DNA from: BOG-908 sp963848205
GTDB lineage: Bacteria > Pseudomonadota > Alphaproteobacteria > Acetobacterales > Acetobacteraceae
Direction: 5' to 3'
Assembly: GCA_963848205.1 (NCBI GenBank)
Contig: CAWKCV010000005.1
Coordinates: 1-64,000 of the forward strand
DNA length: 64,000 nt
This document shows positions 25,437 to 33,354 of this stretch, piece after piece; the stretch's first letter is position 1; every line of letters starts with the position of its first letter. Made by a program: the position numbers and the translations under genes. The notes under the pieces are model-generated. The model saw only the letters and a list, made by a program, of their open reading frames with translations. It did no database searches and was not told where the DNA came from.

Positions 25437-26483
25437 ATGCGCATCCTCCACGTCGGCAATTTCGGCTCGCGGGCCAAAGGCGCCTTTCTCCACTCCGTCG
25501 CCCCCAAGCTCAGCCGCGGCCTGATCCGCCTCGGCCACCAGGTCGTCGACTTCGCCGACCGCGACGCCGCCCGTGCCGGCAGCATCTTCCGGGCTCGCAA
25601 ACTCGGCACGGCAGCTGCCAACAACGCGCTCACCCGCTTGGCCCACGACATGCGGCCGGACCTGCTGCTGCTGGGCCATGCCGACACGATCCGCGCGCCG
25701 ACGGTCGCGGCGCTGCGGCAGGCCATGCCGGCGCTGCGCGTGCTGCAGTGGAACGTCGACCCGCTGTTCGAGGCCGACAACATCACCCGGCTGCGCTCCA
25801 AGCTGGCGGTGGTGGACGCGACGCTGGTCTCCACGGCCGGCGAAGCGCTGGCGCCGCTGCGGCGTGCGGGCATGGCGCTCGGCTTCCTGCCAAACCCGGT
25901 CGATATCTCGATCGAGAGCGGCCGGGCCGATCTGGCGGCCAGCCTGCCATGGGACCTATTCTTCGCGTGCGGCCACCCGACGCGCCCGCTGCGCACCCTG
26001 TGCGGGCAGGATTGGGACATGGATACGTTTTTCGCCCGCCTGCGTCGCGAAGTGCCGGGGTTGCGCGCCTGCCTGGCGGGTGTGGAAGGCCGGCCGCATT
26101 TGGCCGGCGCGCCGTATCAGGATGCACTGGCGGCCTGTGCCGCGGGGTTGAACGCCAGCCGCCGCAACGATGCGCTGCTCTATAGCAGCGACCGCATGGC
26201 CCACATGATCGGCAACGGCCAGGCGATCCTGATCGACCGCGCGACCGGTTACGACCGGCTGTTCGGCGCCGACCAGATGGCGTTCTTCTCCGGTTTCGAC
26301 GAGCTGAGCGCGTTGCTGCGCCGGATGATAGCAGAACCCGCCTGGCGGCAGGCGCTGGCCGAAGCGGGGCGCGCCCGCTATCTGGCATTGTTCAATGAAA
26401 CGATTGTGGCCGGCTATGTGGTGGATGTGGCGTTCGGCACGCATGACCCAGCGAAATACGAATGGCCGACGCTGATCTCGTGA
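25437..26483 (+). CDS. CgeB-like glycosyltransferase
   Basis: 348 residues. The N-terminus MRILHVGNFGSRAKGAFLHS and the SRGLIRLGHQVVDFADRD segment resemble CgeB/GT1-like proteins. PDLLLLGHADTI and LRVLQWNVDPLFE belong to the same group, and a C-terminal glycosyltransferase-like stretch follows (LNASRRNDALLYSSDRMAHMIGNGQAILIDRATGYDRLFG). Donor and acceptor are unknown. The first 16 codons of the longer frame are repeat-derived, so ATG 25437 is chosen. It overlaps the O-antigen-ligase-like gene by 22 bases, implying a joint role in a surface glycan. Confidence 0.78.
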   Translation: MRILHVGNFGSRAKGAFLHSVAPKLSRGLIRLGHQVVDFADRDAARAGSIFRARKLGTAAANNALTRLAHDMRPDLLLLGHADTIRAPTVAALRQAMPALRVLQWNVDPLFEADNITRLRSKLAVVDATLVSTAGEALAPLRRAGMALGFLPNPVDISIESGRADLAASLPWDLFFACGHPTRPLRTLCGQDWDMDTFFARLRREVPGLRACLAGVEGRPHLAGAPYQDALAACAAGLNASRRNDALLYSSDRMAHMIGNGQAILIDRATGYDRLFGADQMAFFSGFDELSALLRRMIAEPAWRQALAEAGRARYLALFNETIVAGYVVDVAFGTHDPAKYEWPTLIS

Positions 26484-27655
26484 GCCGGGCTGGACCACTG
26501 AAGCTGCAGGCGCGCCTGGCCGCGTGGCTGCCCTGGGCACTGCTGGCGTTCGTCGCCTCGGCGTTCATCCTGCCGACCGGGCCGGCTTACGCGATCGTTT
26601 TCTACGCCGCGGTCGTGGTGCCGGCGCTGGCGGCCGCGCCGCGCTATGCCGATTGGCGCGCCCCCGGCCCGCTGCTCGCGACCTTGCTGATCGTGTGGTC
26701 GGGGCTGACGCTGTTCTGGGGCCACGACGACGGTGGACGCTCGGCCAAATTCGCCATCGACAGCGTGATGACGCTGATTTTCCTGCTCGCCCTGCTGGCC
26801 GGCCTGTCCACCGCCGCGCAACGCCGCCGGTTGATGACGGTGCTGATCTGGTCGGGAGCAGCCAACGCCATACTCTCGCTGGCGCTGGAGGCGCTGTTCC
26901 CACACCGCTCCGAGCGGCTGCATGGGTGGGGCGCGACGAGCCACCCGATCCTCGGCGCTTCCGTCATGAGCGTGGCCTACCTCGCCGCCCTGTGCCGCAC
27001 ATTGACCGAGCGGCGGTTGCGGGGCGCGCACCTGGCGGCCGCCGCAATCATGGCGCTGTTCGTGCTCTACACCGAAAGCCGCGGGCCGCTGCTGGCGGTG
27101 ACGGTGGCGACCGTTTTCCTGTGCGCCGCAGGGCCATGGCGCGTGCGTGCGCTAGGGACGCTCGCCGGTTTGGCGGCGCTCTGGCGCCTGCTGCCAGCCA
27201 GCGTGCGCGAGCATCACGCCGCGGTGCTGGTCGCGCGCGGCGCCTCGCACCGGTTCGAAATCTGGCACCGGTCGCTGCAGATGATCGGCGAGCACCCGCT
27301 GTTCGGCAACGGACTGGCCGCAAACCTGGACCTGAAGGGTTTCACCTTTCCGCACGACCTGTATCTGTCCGTGCTGTTCTACAGCGGCGCAGTCGGTTTC
27401 CTGCTGTTTGCGGCACTCGTGCTGTGGGTAAGCCGGGCCATCTGGCGCGCTAAGCCCGAGCCGGAGCGCCTTTGGGTCGCGGCGATCTGGGTGAGCATGC
27501 TGCTCTCGGGGCTGACGGATCTTGGGCAGATCACGAAGGGGCCGGGGCCGATGTGGTTTATCTTTTGGGTGCCGGTGGGCGTGGCTTTGAGCCAGCAGTC
27601 CTTTTTTGAAAAAAACGACCAAAAAACTTCTGCTTCCTCGCATTTGGATCGGTGA
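26462..27655 (+). CDS. O-antigen ligase-like (Wzy/WaaL superfamily) membrane protein
   Basis: 397-residue polytopic inner-membrane protein with about 10-12 helices. The large-loop motif characteristic of O-antigen ligases/polymerases is present: WHRSLQMIGEHPLFGNGLAANL, then FPHDLYLSVLFYSGAVGFLLF. The earlier LYTESRGPLLAVTVA also matches. It overlaps the CgeB-like gene, so the pair is co-translated. The last ~20 residues (starting QQSFFEKNDQK) are encoded by a palindromic element; the domain proper ends near WVPVGVAL. Confidence 0.85.
   Translation: MADADLVSRAGPLKLQARLAAWLPWALLAFVASAFILPTGPAYAIVFYAAVVVPALAAAPRYADWRAPGPLLATLLIVWSGLTLFWGHDDGGRSAKFAIDSVMTLIFLLALLAGLSTAAQRRRLMTVLIWSGAANAILSLALEALFPHRSERLHGWGATSHPILGASVMSVAYLAALCRTLTERRLRGAHLAAAAIMALFVLYTESRGPLLAVTVATVFLCAAGPWRVRALGTLAGLAALWRLLPASVREHHAAVLVARGASHRFEIWHRSLQMIGEHPLFGNGLAANLDLKGFTFPHDLYLSVLFYSGAVGFLLFAALVLWVSRAIWRAKPEPERLWVAAIWVSMLLSGLTDLGQITKGPGPMWFIFWVPVGVALSQQSFFEKNDQKTSASSHLDR
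27593..27635. repeat. Palindromic element inside the 3' end of a coding frame
   Basis: CAGTCCTTTTTTGAAAAAAACGACCAAAAAACTTCTGC follows the last conserved codons of the ligase-like gene and is translated as an appended tail. The distal GC motif is lost. Confidence 0.8.
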
Positions 27656-27671
27656 GGCACAGCCACCGACA

Positions 27672-28379
27672 TCAACCTGCTCTCAACAGACCGGCGCCTT
27701 CCTTTGTTAACCACGCGGACGCCTGTTCGCGGTGCGGCGACAGCTCGTCGCACAACGCCCAGAAGCTTGGCCCGTGGTTGAGATGCGCCAGATGCGCCAC
27801 CTCATGGCCCACCACGTAATCCTGCACATAAGGCGGCGCCATCAGCAGCCGCCAGCAGAACATCAGCACACCCTGGCCCGAGCAGCTCCCCCAGCGCGTG
27901 CGCGTGTCCTTCACCGTCACGCGCCGAACGGTAAGGCCGGCGGCCTCGGCCTTGGCCAGGGCCTGCGCGCAGAAGCGCCGGCGCGCCTCGGCACGCAGAA
28001 AGTCGCATACGCGGCGCGCCAGGAACTCGGCGTTGCCCGAGACGTGCAGCGCGCCTTCCTCCAGCCAAACGCCGCCGCGTGCGCCGGGCGTGTGGGCAAT
28101 CGTGTGCGCCACGCCGTCGATGGTGACGGTGCCGCCAGGTGCGAACGGCACGATGACAGGCAGGGCGGCCAGGCGCGCACTGACCCAATCGGCGTTCTGC
28201 GTCAGCAACGCCATGCCGGCCGCGCGCGCGGCACGCATGGGCAGGGTGACGACGACGTGGCCGGCGCGCGGGTCGATGCGCAACGTGATGCGCCGGGCGC
28301 GTGGGTTGCGGCGCCACTGGACAACAGCAGGGCCGCTGGGAAGAGCAAGCGACTCGGTGATGGCCAGGGGAACGGGCAT
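27672..28379 (-). CDS. YgjP-like (DUF45) zinc metallopeptidase
   Basis: 235 residues of the M48-like DUF45 family. The zinc site is HEVAHLAHLNHGPSFW (HExxH plus downstream His). Other family features are VQWRRNPRARRITLRIDPRAG at the N-terminus and VKDTRTRWGSCSGQGVLMFCWRL before the active site. The biological target is unknown. The open frame extends to 28466, but the extra 29 residues (including FFKKGLLPF) are repeat-derived, so ATG 28379 is used. It is convergent with the ligase-like gene. Confidence 0.9.
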   Translation of the reverse strand: MPVPLAITESLALPSGPAVVQWRRNPRARRITLRIDPRAGHVVVTLPMRAARAAGMALLTQNADWVSARLAALPVIVPFAPGGTVTIDGVAHTIAHTPGARGGVWLEEGALHVSGNAEFLARRVCDFLRAEARRRFCAQALAKAEAAGLTVRRVTVKDTRTRWGSCSGQGVLMFCWRLLMAPPYVQDYVVGHEVAHLAHLNHGPSFWALCDELSPHREQASAWLTKEGAGLLRAG

Positions 28380-28407
28380 GCGGACGAGTTTAGGCGGAGA
28401 AGGGCAG

Positions 28408-28470
28408 AAAGGAAGCAGTCCTTTTTTGAAAAAAGGACCAAAAACTTTTGCCTGCTCGTCGCACATTGCC
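28408..28470. repeat. Intergenic palindromic element, GTCC-type half
   Basis: AAAGGAAGCAGTCCTTTTTTGAAAAAAGGACCAAAAACTTTTGC upstream of the minus-strand metallopeptidase start, followed by a degenerate CTCGTCGC GC part. Confidence 0.85.
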
Positions 28471-28506
28471 GAGCGGGGGTGGTGTTGGTAAACCGCTTAC
28501 GGGTTT

Positions 28507-28580
28507 GCGGGTGTAGCATAGTGGTAATGCTCTAGCCTTCCAAGCTAGCTAGGAGGGTTCGATTCCCTTCACCCGCTCCA
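28507..28580 (+). tRNA. tRNA-Gly(UCC)
   Basis: 74 bases. The acceptor stem GCGGGTG/CACCCGC is perfect. The D-arm contains TAGTGGT. The anticodon stem CTAGC/GCTAG closes a CTTCCAA loop giving anticodon TCC. The T-arm has GGTTCGATTCC. The 3' TCCA (discriminator plus CCA) is encoded. Intact cloverleaf. Confidence 0.96.
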
Positions 28581-28617
28581 CTCTTTACGCTCCCTTTATG
28601 CGCCATACCCCGATCAC

Positions 28618-28639
28618 GCATCGCATTTTTATGCGACGC
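28618..28639. promoter_or_regulatory. Inverted repeat between tRNA-Gly and the kdp operon
   Basis: GCATCGCAT and ATGCGACGC pair at eight of nine positions across a TTTT spacer. It lies 41 bases before the first kdp-cluster ORF and 37 bases after the tRNA. It could be an operator for kdp or a tRNA 3' hairpin; neither is proven. Confidence 0.35.
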
Positions 28640-28679
28640 TGACCTACTCACCCTCCACGGTTGGCGAGGGGTTCGAGCT

Positions 28680-28763
28680 ATGAGTGATCTGTTGGCGGTG
28701 GTGCTGGGCACAGGCGCGATCCTGTTGATGGCAGCCTATGCCGAGCTGTGCGAGCGCATCTGA
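28680..28763 (+). CDS. 27-residue single-helix membrane peptide preceding kdpF
   Basis: MSDLLAVVLGTGAILLMAAY then AELCERI. It has one hydrophobic helix followed by a short polar Y-A-x-L-C-x-R end. It overlaps the kdpF start (TGATG: its TGA shares the A of the next ATG), so it is translationally coupled. GAGG(GG) lies about twelve bases before the ATG. Similar short ORFs occur before kdpF in other high-GC bacteria to my recollection. The function is unknown; it may be an extra small subunit or a coupling peptide of the K+ pump. Confidence 0.6.
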   Translation: MSDLLAVVLGTGAILLMAAYAELCERI

Positions 28764-28849
28764 TGCTCGACCTTCTGCTGGGCGGCGCCGTCTCGACACT
28801 GTTGCTGTTCTATCTCGTCTGGGCGCTCGTCCGGCCCGAAGACTTCTGA
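28763..28849 (+). CDS. kdpF: KdpF-like small subunit of K+ ATPase
   Basis: 28 residues: MLDLLLGGAVSTLLLFYLVW then ALVRPEDF. A single transmembrane helix is followed by the [AL]L-x-RPE-x-F ending diagnostic of KdpF, which stabilises the KdpFABC complex in the inner membrane. It is too short for ordinary ORF calling. It starts on the overlapping TGATG of the preceding small ORF and is followed by kdpA after 12 bases. Confidence 0.85.
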   Translation: MLDLLLGGAVSTLLLFYLVWALVRPEDF

Positions 28850-28861
28850 AAGATATCTGAA

Positions 28862-30571
28862 ATGACGTTGATCGGCAGCGCGCAGATCGCGCTGGTGCTG
28901 GCGCTTGTGTTCGCCAGCGCCTTTCCCTTGGGCAAATACATGGCGACGCTGTTCTCCGGCGGCCGCACGTTCCTCACGCCCGTGCTCGGCCCCGTCGAAC
29001 GCGGCTTCTATGCGCTCGCCGGCGTCGATGCACGGCGCGGCATGGGATGGCGCGAATATGCGTTTGCATTGATCCTGCTCAACGCGCTGCATTTCGTGCT
29101 GCTCTACGCCATCCTGCGGCTGCAGGACGTGCTGCCGTTCAACCCGCAGCACGTCGCCGCAATGTCGCCGCGGCTGGCGTTCAACACGGCCGCAAGCTTC
29201 GTGACGAATACTAACTGGCAGGCCTACTCGCCGGAAAGCCAGATCAGCTACGGCGCGCAGATGTTCGGCCTGACCGTGCACAATTTCCTCAGCGCCGCGA
29301 CCGGTATCGCAGCCGCGGTCGCGGTCGTGCGCGCGTTTGCCGGCAGTTCCGTCAACTCGCTAGGTAATTTTTACGTCGATCTCACTCGCGTGTCGCTGTA
29401 TCTGTTGCTGCCGGTGTGCGTCGTTATCGGCGTTGTGCTGATGGCGGCCGGCGTGCCGGAGACACTCGCCGCGTATGCGACTGCAACACCGCTCGATGGC
29501 GGCAGCCAGACGATTGCGTTCGGCCCGGTCGCGTTCCAGGAGGCGATCAAGGAATTCGGCACCAATGGCGGTGGCTTCTTCAACGCCAACAGCGCGCATC
29601 CGTTCGAGAATCCATCAGCGTTGACCAACGTGCTTGAGAACTGGCTACTGCTGGTGATCCCCTTCGCTTTGCCGCTGATGCTCGGCCATATGGTGGGCGA
29701 GAAGAAGCAGGGACGCTCGCTGTTTTACGCGATGGCAATACTGCTCAGCCTGGCGGCGTTCGGCACGTATGCGGCTGAATCTGCCGGAAATCCGCTGCTG
29801 ACCCATGCCGGCGTGAGCGCCACGATGGGCAACATGGAAGGCAAGGAAGTGCGCTTCGGCACCGCGCTTTCCAGCGTGTTCAACACCAGTGCAACCGGTA
29901 CATCCACAGGCGCTGTCGACAGCTTTACCGACAGCTATACGCCGCTCGGCGGGCTGGTGCCGCTGTTCCTGATGCAGTTGGGCGAAGTCACGCCCGGTGG
30001 CGTGGGCTCCGGCCTCTACACCATCGTGGTGTTCGCACTGCTCAGCGTGTTCGTCGCCGGGCTGATGGTGGGCCGCACGCCTGAATATCTCGGCAAGAAA
30101 GTGCAGGCGAAGGAAATCAAGCTCGCCATGTTGGCTGTGCTGATCCTCACTCTGTTCATTTTGGGCGGTGCCGGATTGTCGCTCGTGCTGCCCGACGGAG
30201 TCTCGTCGTTGAGTGCCGCGGGTCCGCACGGTTTGTCGGAAATGCTCTACGCATGGTCGTCGGCCACCGAGAATAACGGCAGTGCAATGGCGGGGCTGAC
30301 GGCAGATACGCGCATCCTGGATTACGGGCTGGGCTGTGCCATGATCTTCGGCCGCTTTGCCTTCATGATCCCGGTTCTGGCGATTGCCGGCTCATTGGCA
30401 GCCAAGCCAAAACTTCCGCCCAGCGCTGGCACGTTCCCAACGACAGGACCGCTGTTTGTCGGGCTGTTGATCGGAGTGATCATCATACTAGGCGGCCTGC
30501 AATTCATGCCAGCCGACGCGCTAGGCCCCATAGCCGACCACTTCACCCTGCAAGCCGGCAAAACCTTTTAA
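28862..30571 (+). CDS. kdpA: K+-transporting ATPase subunit A
   Basis: 569-residue channel-like subunit that selects K+ in the KdpFABC pump. Selectivity-filter-type segments are visible: TNTNWQAYSPESQISY, TNGGGFFNANSAHPFENPSALTN and ATENNGSAMAGL. About ten membrane helices are predicted. Length fits the family (about 560-590). It is the second step of the kdp operon. A palindromic element separates kdpA from kdpB, which is unusual because kdp genes are normally tightly packed. Confidence 0.97.
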   Translation: MTLIGSAQIALVLALVFASAFPLGKYMATLFSGGRTFLTPVLGPVERGFYALAGVDARRGMGWREYAFALILLNALHFVLLYAILRLQDVLPFNPQHVAAMSPRLAFNTAASFVTNTNWQAYSPESQISYGAQMFGLTVHNFLSAATGIAAAVAVVRAFAGSSVNSLGNFYVDLTRVSLYLLLPVCVVIGVVLMAAGVPETLAAYATATPLDGGSQTIAFGPVAFQEAIKEFGTNGGGFFNANSAHPFENPSALTNVLENWLLLVIPFALPLMLGHMVGEKKQGRSLFYAMAILLSLAAFGTYAAESAGNPLLTHAGVSATMGNMEGKEVRFGTALSSVFNTSATGTSTGAVDSFTDSYTPLGGLVPLFLMQLGEVTPGGVGSGLYTIVVFALLSVFVAGLMVGRTPEYLGKKVQAKEIKLAMLAVLILTLFILGGAGLSLVLPDGVSSLSAAGPHGLSEMLYAWSSATENNGSAMAGLTADTRILDYGLGCAMIFGRFAFMIPVLAIAGSLAAKPKLPPSAGTFPTTGPLFVGLLIGVIIILGGLQFMPADALGPIADHFTLQAGKTF

Positions 30572-30579
30572 GTCGCAGA

Positions 30580-30645
30580 GCTCGCGACAGCGGACCAAAA
30601 ATCCTTGCTTCTTTTTTACAGAAAAGAAGCTTCGTTCTTCTTGCC
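30580..30645. repeat. Palindromic element inside the kdp operon (kdpA-kdpB gap)
   Basis: GCAGAGCTCGCGACAGCGGACCAAAAATCC, then GCTTCTTTTTT-AC-AGAAAAGAAGC. It lies in a 90-base gap between co-directional pump subunits that should be co-transcribed. Confidence 0.85.
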
Positions 30646-30661
30646 TTGAAACGGAACCCTC

Positions 30662-32695
30662 ATGCCAACCGCCGACAGTATCGCCCTTTTCGACCGCACC
30701 ATCATTCTGCGCGCAATCGGCGACAGTTTCGTCAAGCTCAACCCGATCGGGCTGATGCGCAACCCGGTGATCTTTGTCACCGAGATTGTCGCCGCACTCA
30801 CGACTTTCATCGGGATCGAGGCGCTGATCAACCATACCGCGGCCGCCTTTGCTGTTGCGGTGGCCGTATGGTTGTGGCTGACGGTGCTGTTTGCGACGTT
30901 CGCCGAGGCGGTGGCTGAGGGACGTGGCCGTGCGCGCGCCGAAAGCCTGCGTCGCGCGCGCACCGATACGATGGCAAAGAAGCTCGCCAACCAGCGCGAC
31001 CGGTCGTCCGTGACCTCCGTATCGGCCACCGAATTGCGCTCGGGCGATCTGGTATTGGTGGAGCAGAACGACCTGATCCCGTCCGACGGCGAAATCGTCG
31101 AAGGCATCGCCAGCGTCAACGAATCCGCGATCACGGGCGAGTCGGCACCGGTCATTCGCGAGGCTGGCGGCGATCGTTCGGCAGTGACCGGCGGCACGCA
31201 GGTCGTCTCGGATTGGCTTGTCATCCGCATCACCGCCAATCCCGGCCAGACCTTCATCGACCGCATGATCAAGCTGGTGGAAGGTGCGGAACGCCGCAAG
31301 ACGCCGAACGAGATCGCGCTCGATATTCTGCTGGCCGGCCTTACCATCATCTTCCTGATCGCGGTGGTCTCGCTGGTGGGCTTCGCCAAATACTCCAGCA
31401 CACCGCTTGGCATTCCGGTTCTGGCTGCGTTGCTGGTGACGCTCATCCCGACGACGATTGGCGGGCTGCTGTCGGCCATCGGCATCGCCGGCATGGATCG
31501 GCTGATCCGTTTCAATGTAGTCGCTACCAGCGGCCGCGCGGTGGAAGCCGCCGGCGATGTGGACGCGCTGCTGCTCGACAAGACTGGCACGATCACCTTC
31601 GGCAACCGCATGGCGGCCGGATTGTATCCAGCGCCGAACGTGGACGAACACCAACTGGCCGAAGCCGCCGCCTATGCGAGCCTTGGCGACGAGACGCCGG
31701 AAGGCCGATCCATCATCACTTATGTGCGTGACAGGCACGGCATCAATCTCGAAACACCGGCGGACGCCAACATCATCCCGTTCACCGCAAACACCCGCGT
31801 CTCAGGCTTGGATGCCGGCGGACGGAGCTGGCGCAAGGGCGCGGTCGACAATATTCTCAAGCTGGGCGGCACGGCCGCACCTGCAGCTTTCAGCCAGAGT
31901 GTCGAACGTGTGTCGCGCGCCGGAAGCACGCCGTTGGCCGTGCTCGCCGATGGCCGGCTGCTTGGCGTGATCGAGCTGAAGGACATCGTCAAACCGGGCA
32001 TCCGCGACCGCTTCGCCGAACTGCGCCGCATGGGCATACGCACCGTGATGGTGACCGGCGACAATCGTGTGACCGCGGCCGCCATCGCCACCGAAGCGGG
32101 CGTGGACGACTTCATCGCGGAAGCCACGCCGCAGGACAAGCTCGACTACATCCGCAAGACGCAGGCCGAAGGCCGGCTGGTGGCGATGTGCGGCGACGGC
32201 ACCAACGACGCGCCGGCGCTAGCGCAGGCCGACGTGGGTGTCGCGATGCAGACCGGCACGCAGGCCGCGCGCGAAGCCGGCAACATGGTCGATCTGGACA
32301 GCGACCCCACGAAACTCATCGAGATCGTGGAAATCGGCAAGCAGTTGCTGATCACCCGCGGCTCGCTCACCACGTTCAGCATCGCCAACGACATCTCCAA
32401 ATACTTCGCGATCCTGCCGGCGATCTTCGTCGCCACCTACCCGCAGTTGGGCGCGCTGAACATCATGCATCTCTCCACGCCGCAAAGTGCGATCATGTCG
32501 GCCGTCATCTTCAACGCGCTGATCATCGTCGCCCTCGTGCCGCTCGCCTTGCGCGGCGTGAAGTTCCGCGCCGTAGGCGCCGCCGCCCTCCTGCAGCGCA
32601 ACCTGCTGATCTACGGGCTGGGCGGCATCGTGGCGCCTTTTGTCGGCATCAAGGCAATCGACGTGCTGCTCACCACATTCCACATCTTCGCATAA
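30662..32695 (+). CDS. kdpB: K+-transporting P-type ATPase subunit B
   Basis: 677-residue catalytic subunit. The phosphorylation site is DKTGT with Asp306. The actuator loop is ESAITGESAPV and the hinge is GDGTNDAPALAQADVGVAMQTG. The first residues (DSIALFDRTIILRAIGDSFVKLNP) match the KdpB N-terminus, and the catalytic domains look intact. It is followed 14 bases later by kdpC. It drives K+ uptake under K+ limitation. Confidence 0.97.
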   Translation: MPTADSIALFDRTIILRAIGDSFVKLNPIGLMRNPVIFVTEIVAALTTFIGIEALINHTAAAFAVAVAVWLWLTVLFATFAEAVAEGRGRARAESLRRARTDTMAKKLANQRDRSSVTSVSATELRSGDLVLVEQNDLIPSDGEIVEGIASVNESAITGESAPVIREAGGDRSAVTGGTQVVSDWLVIRITANPGQTFIDRMIKLVEGAERRKTPNEIALDILLAGLTIIFLIAVVSLVGFAKYSSTPLGIPVLAALLVTLIPTTIGGLLSAIGIAGMDRLIRFNVVATSGRAVEAAGDVDALLLDKTGTITFGNRMAAGLYPAPNVDEHQLAEAAAYASLGDETPEGRSIITYVRDRHGINLETPADANIIPFTANTRVSGLDAGGRSWRKGAVDNILKLGGTAAPAAFSQSVERVSRAGSTPLAVLADGRLLGVIELKDIVKPGIRDRFAELRRMGIRTVMVTGDNRVTAAAIATEAGVDDFIAEATPQDKLDYIRKTQAEGRLVAMCGDGTNDAPALAQADVGVAMQTGTQAAREAGNMVDLDSDPTKLIEIVEIGKQLLITRGSLTTFSIANDISKYFAILPAIFVATYPQLGALNIMHLSTPQSAIMSAVIFNALIIVALVPLALRGVKFRAVGAAALLQRNLLIYGLGGIVAPFVGIKAIDVLLTTFHIFA

Positions 32696-32709
32696 GGACG
32701 CGCCCGAAA

Positions 32710-33297
32710 ATGCTCGCGCAATTCCGCCCTGTGATCGTCATGATCACCTTGTTCACGCTGCTGACCGGCGTCGCTTTCCCGCTCGGCTTCGTCGCGTTCG
32801 GCAGTATCGCATTGCCGTTCCAGGCAGGCGGAAGCCTGATCGAAAAGAATGGCCACGTGATCGGCTCGGCGCTGATCGGTCAGAACTTCACCAGCGACAA
32901 ATACTTTCACGGCCGTCCCTCGGCGCTGATGGGCACGGACCCGAAGGATAACTCCAAGCAGGTCGCCACCCCCTACGATGCGGGCGAATCCGGCGCATCC
33001 AATCTCGCACCTTCGTCCAAGTCGCTGGTCGATCGCGTGACAAGCGATGTGGCCGCCTTGAAAGCGCATGACGTGCCCGCCGATCTGGTGACCACGTCAG
33101 CCTCCGGACTGGATCCCGACATCTCGCCGGAGAGCGCCTATCTGCAGGTCGCGCGTGTGGCCAAAGCGCGCGGCATGCAGGACGCGGACATGCGTGCTCT
33201 GGTGGCTGCCCATACAAAGCCGCCTGCGTTGGGATTTTTGGGAGGGGCGCGGGTGAATGTGCTGGAGTTGAATTTGGCGCTGGAAGAAAGAAAGTAG
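32710..33297 (+). CDS. kdpC: K+-transporting ATPase subunit C
   Basis: 195 residues. One N-terminal membrane helix (IVMITLFTLLTGVAFPLGFVAFG) is followed by the periplasmic domain with SALIGQNFTSDKYFHGRPSA, SGASNLAPSSKSLVDRV and LDPDISPESAYLQVARVAKARG, all typical of KdpC. The operon then ends at a palindromic element. No kdpD/kdpE sensor-regulator genes follow, so regulation must come from elsewhere or be absent. Confidence 0.97.
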   Translation: MLAQFRPVIVMITLFTLLTGVAFPLGFVAFGSIALPFQAGGSLIEKNGHVIGSALIGQNFTSDKYFHGRPSALMGTDPKDNSKQVATPYDAGESGASNLAPSSKSLVDRVTSDVAALKAHDVPADLVTTSASGLDPDISPESAYLQVARVAKARGMQDADMRALVAAHTKPPALGFLGGARVNVLELNLALEERK

Positions 33298-33354
33298 TCC
33301 TTTTTTGAAAAAAAGGACCAAAAAACTTTTTGCTTCTTTTCTTCGAAACGAACT
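33298..33354. repeat. Palindromic element, fused halves between convergent genes
   Basis: TAGTCC-T6-GA-A8-GGACC directly at the kdpC stop, then CTTTTTGCTTCTTTTCTTCG...AAC ending at the stop of the convergent minus-strand gene. Two arms of different type are joined without the GC core. Confidence 0.8.
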
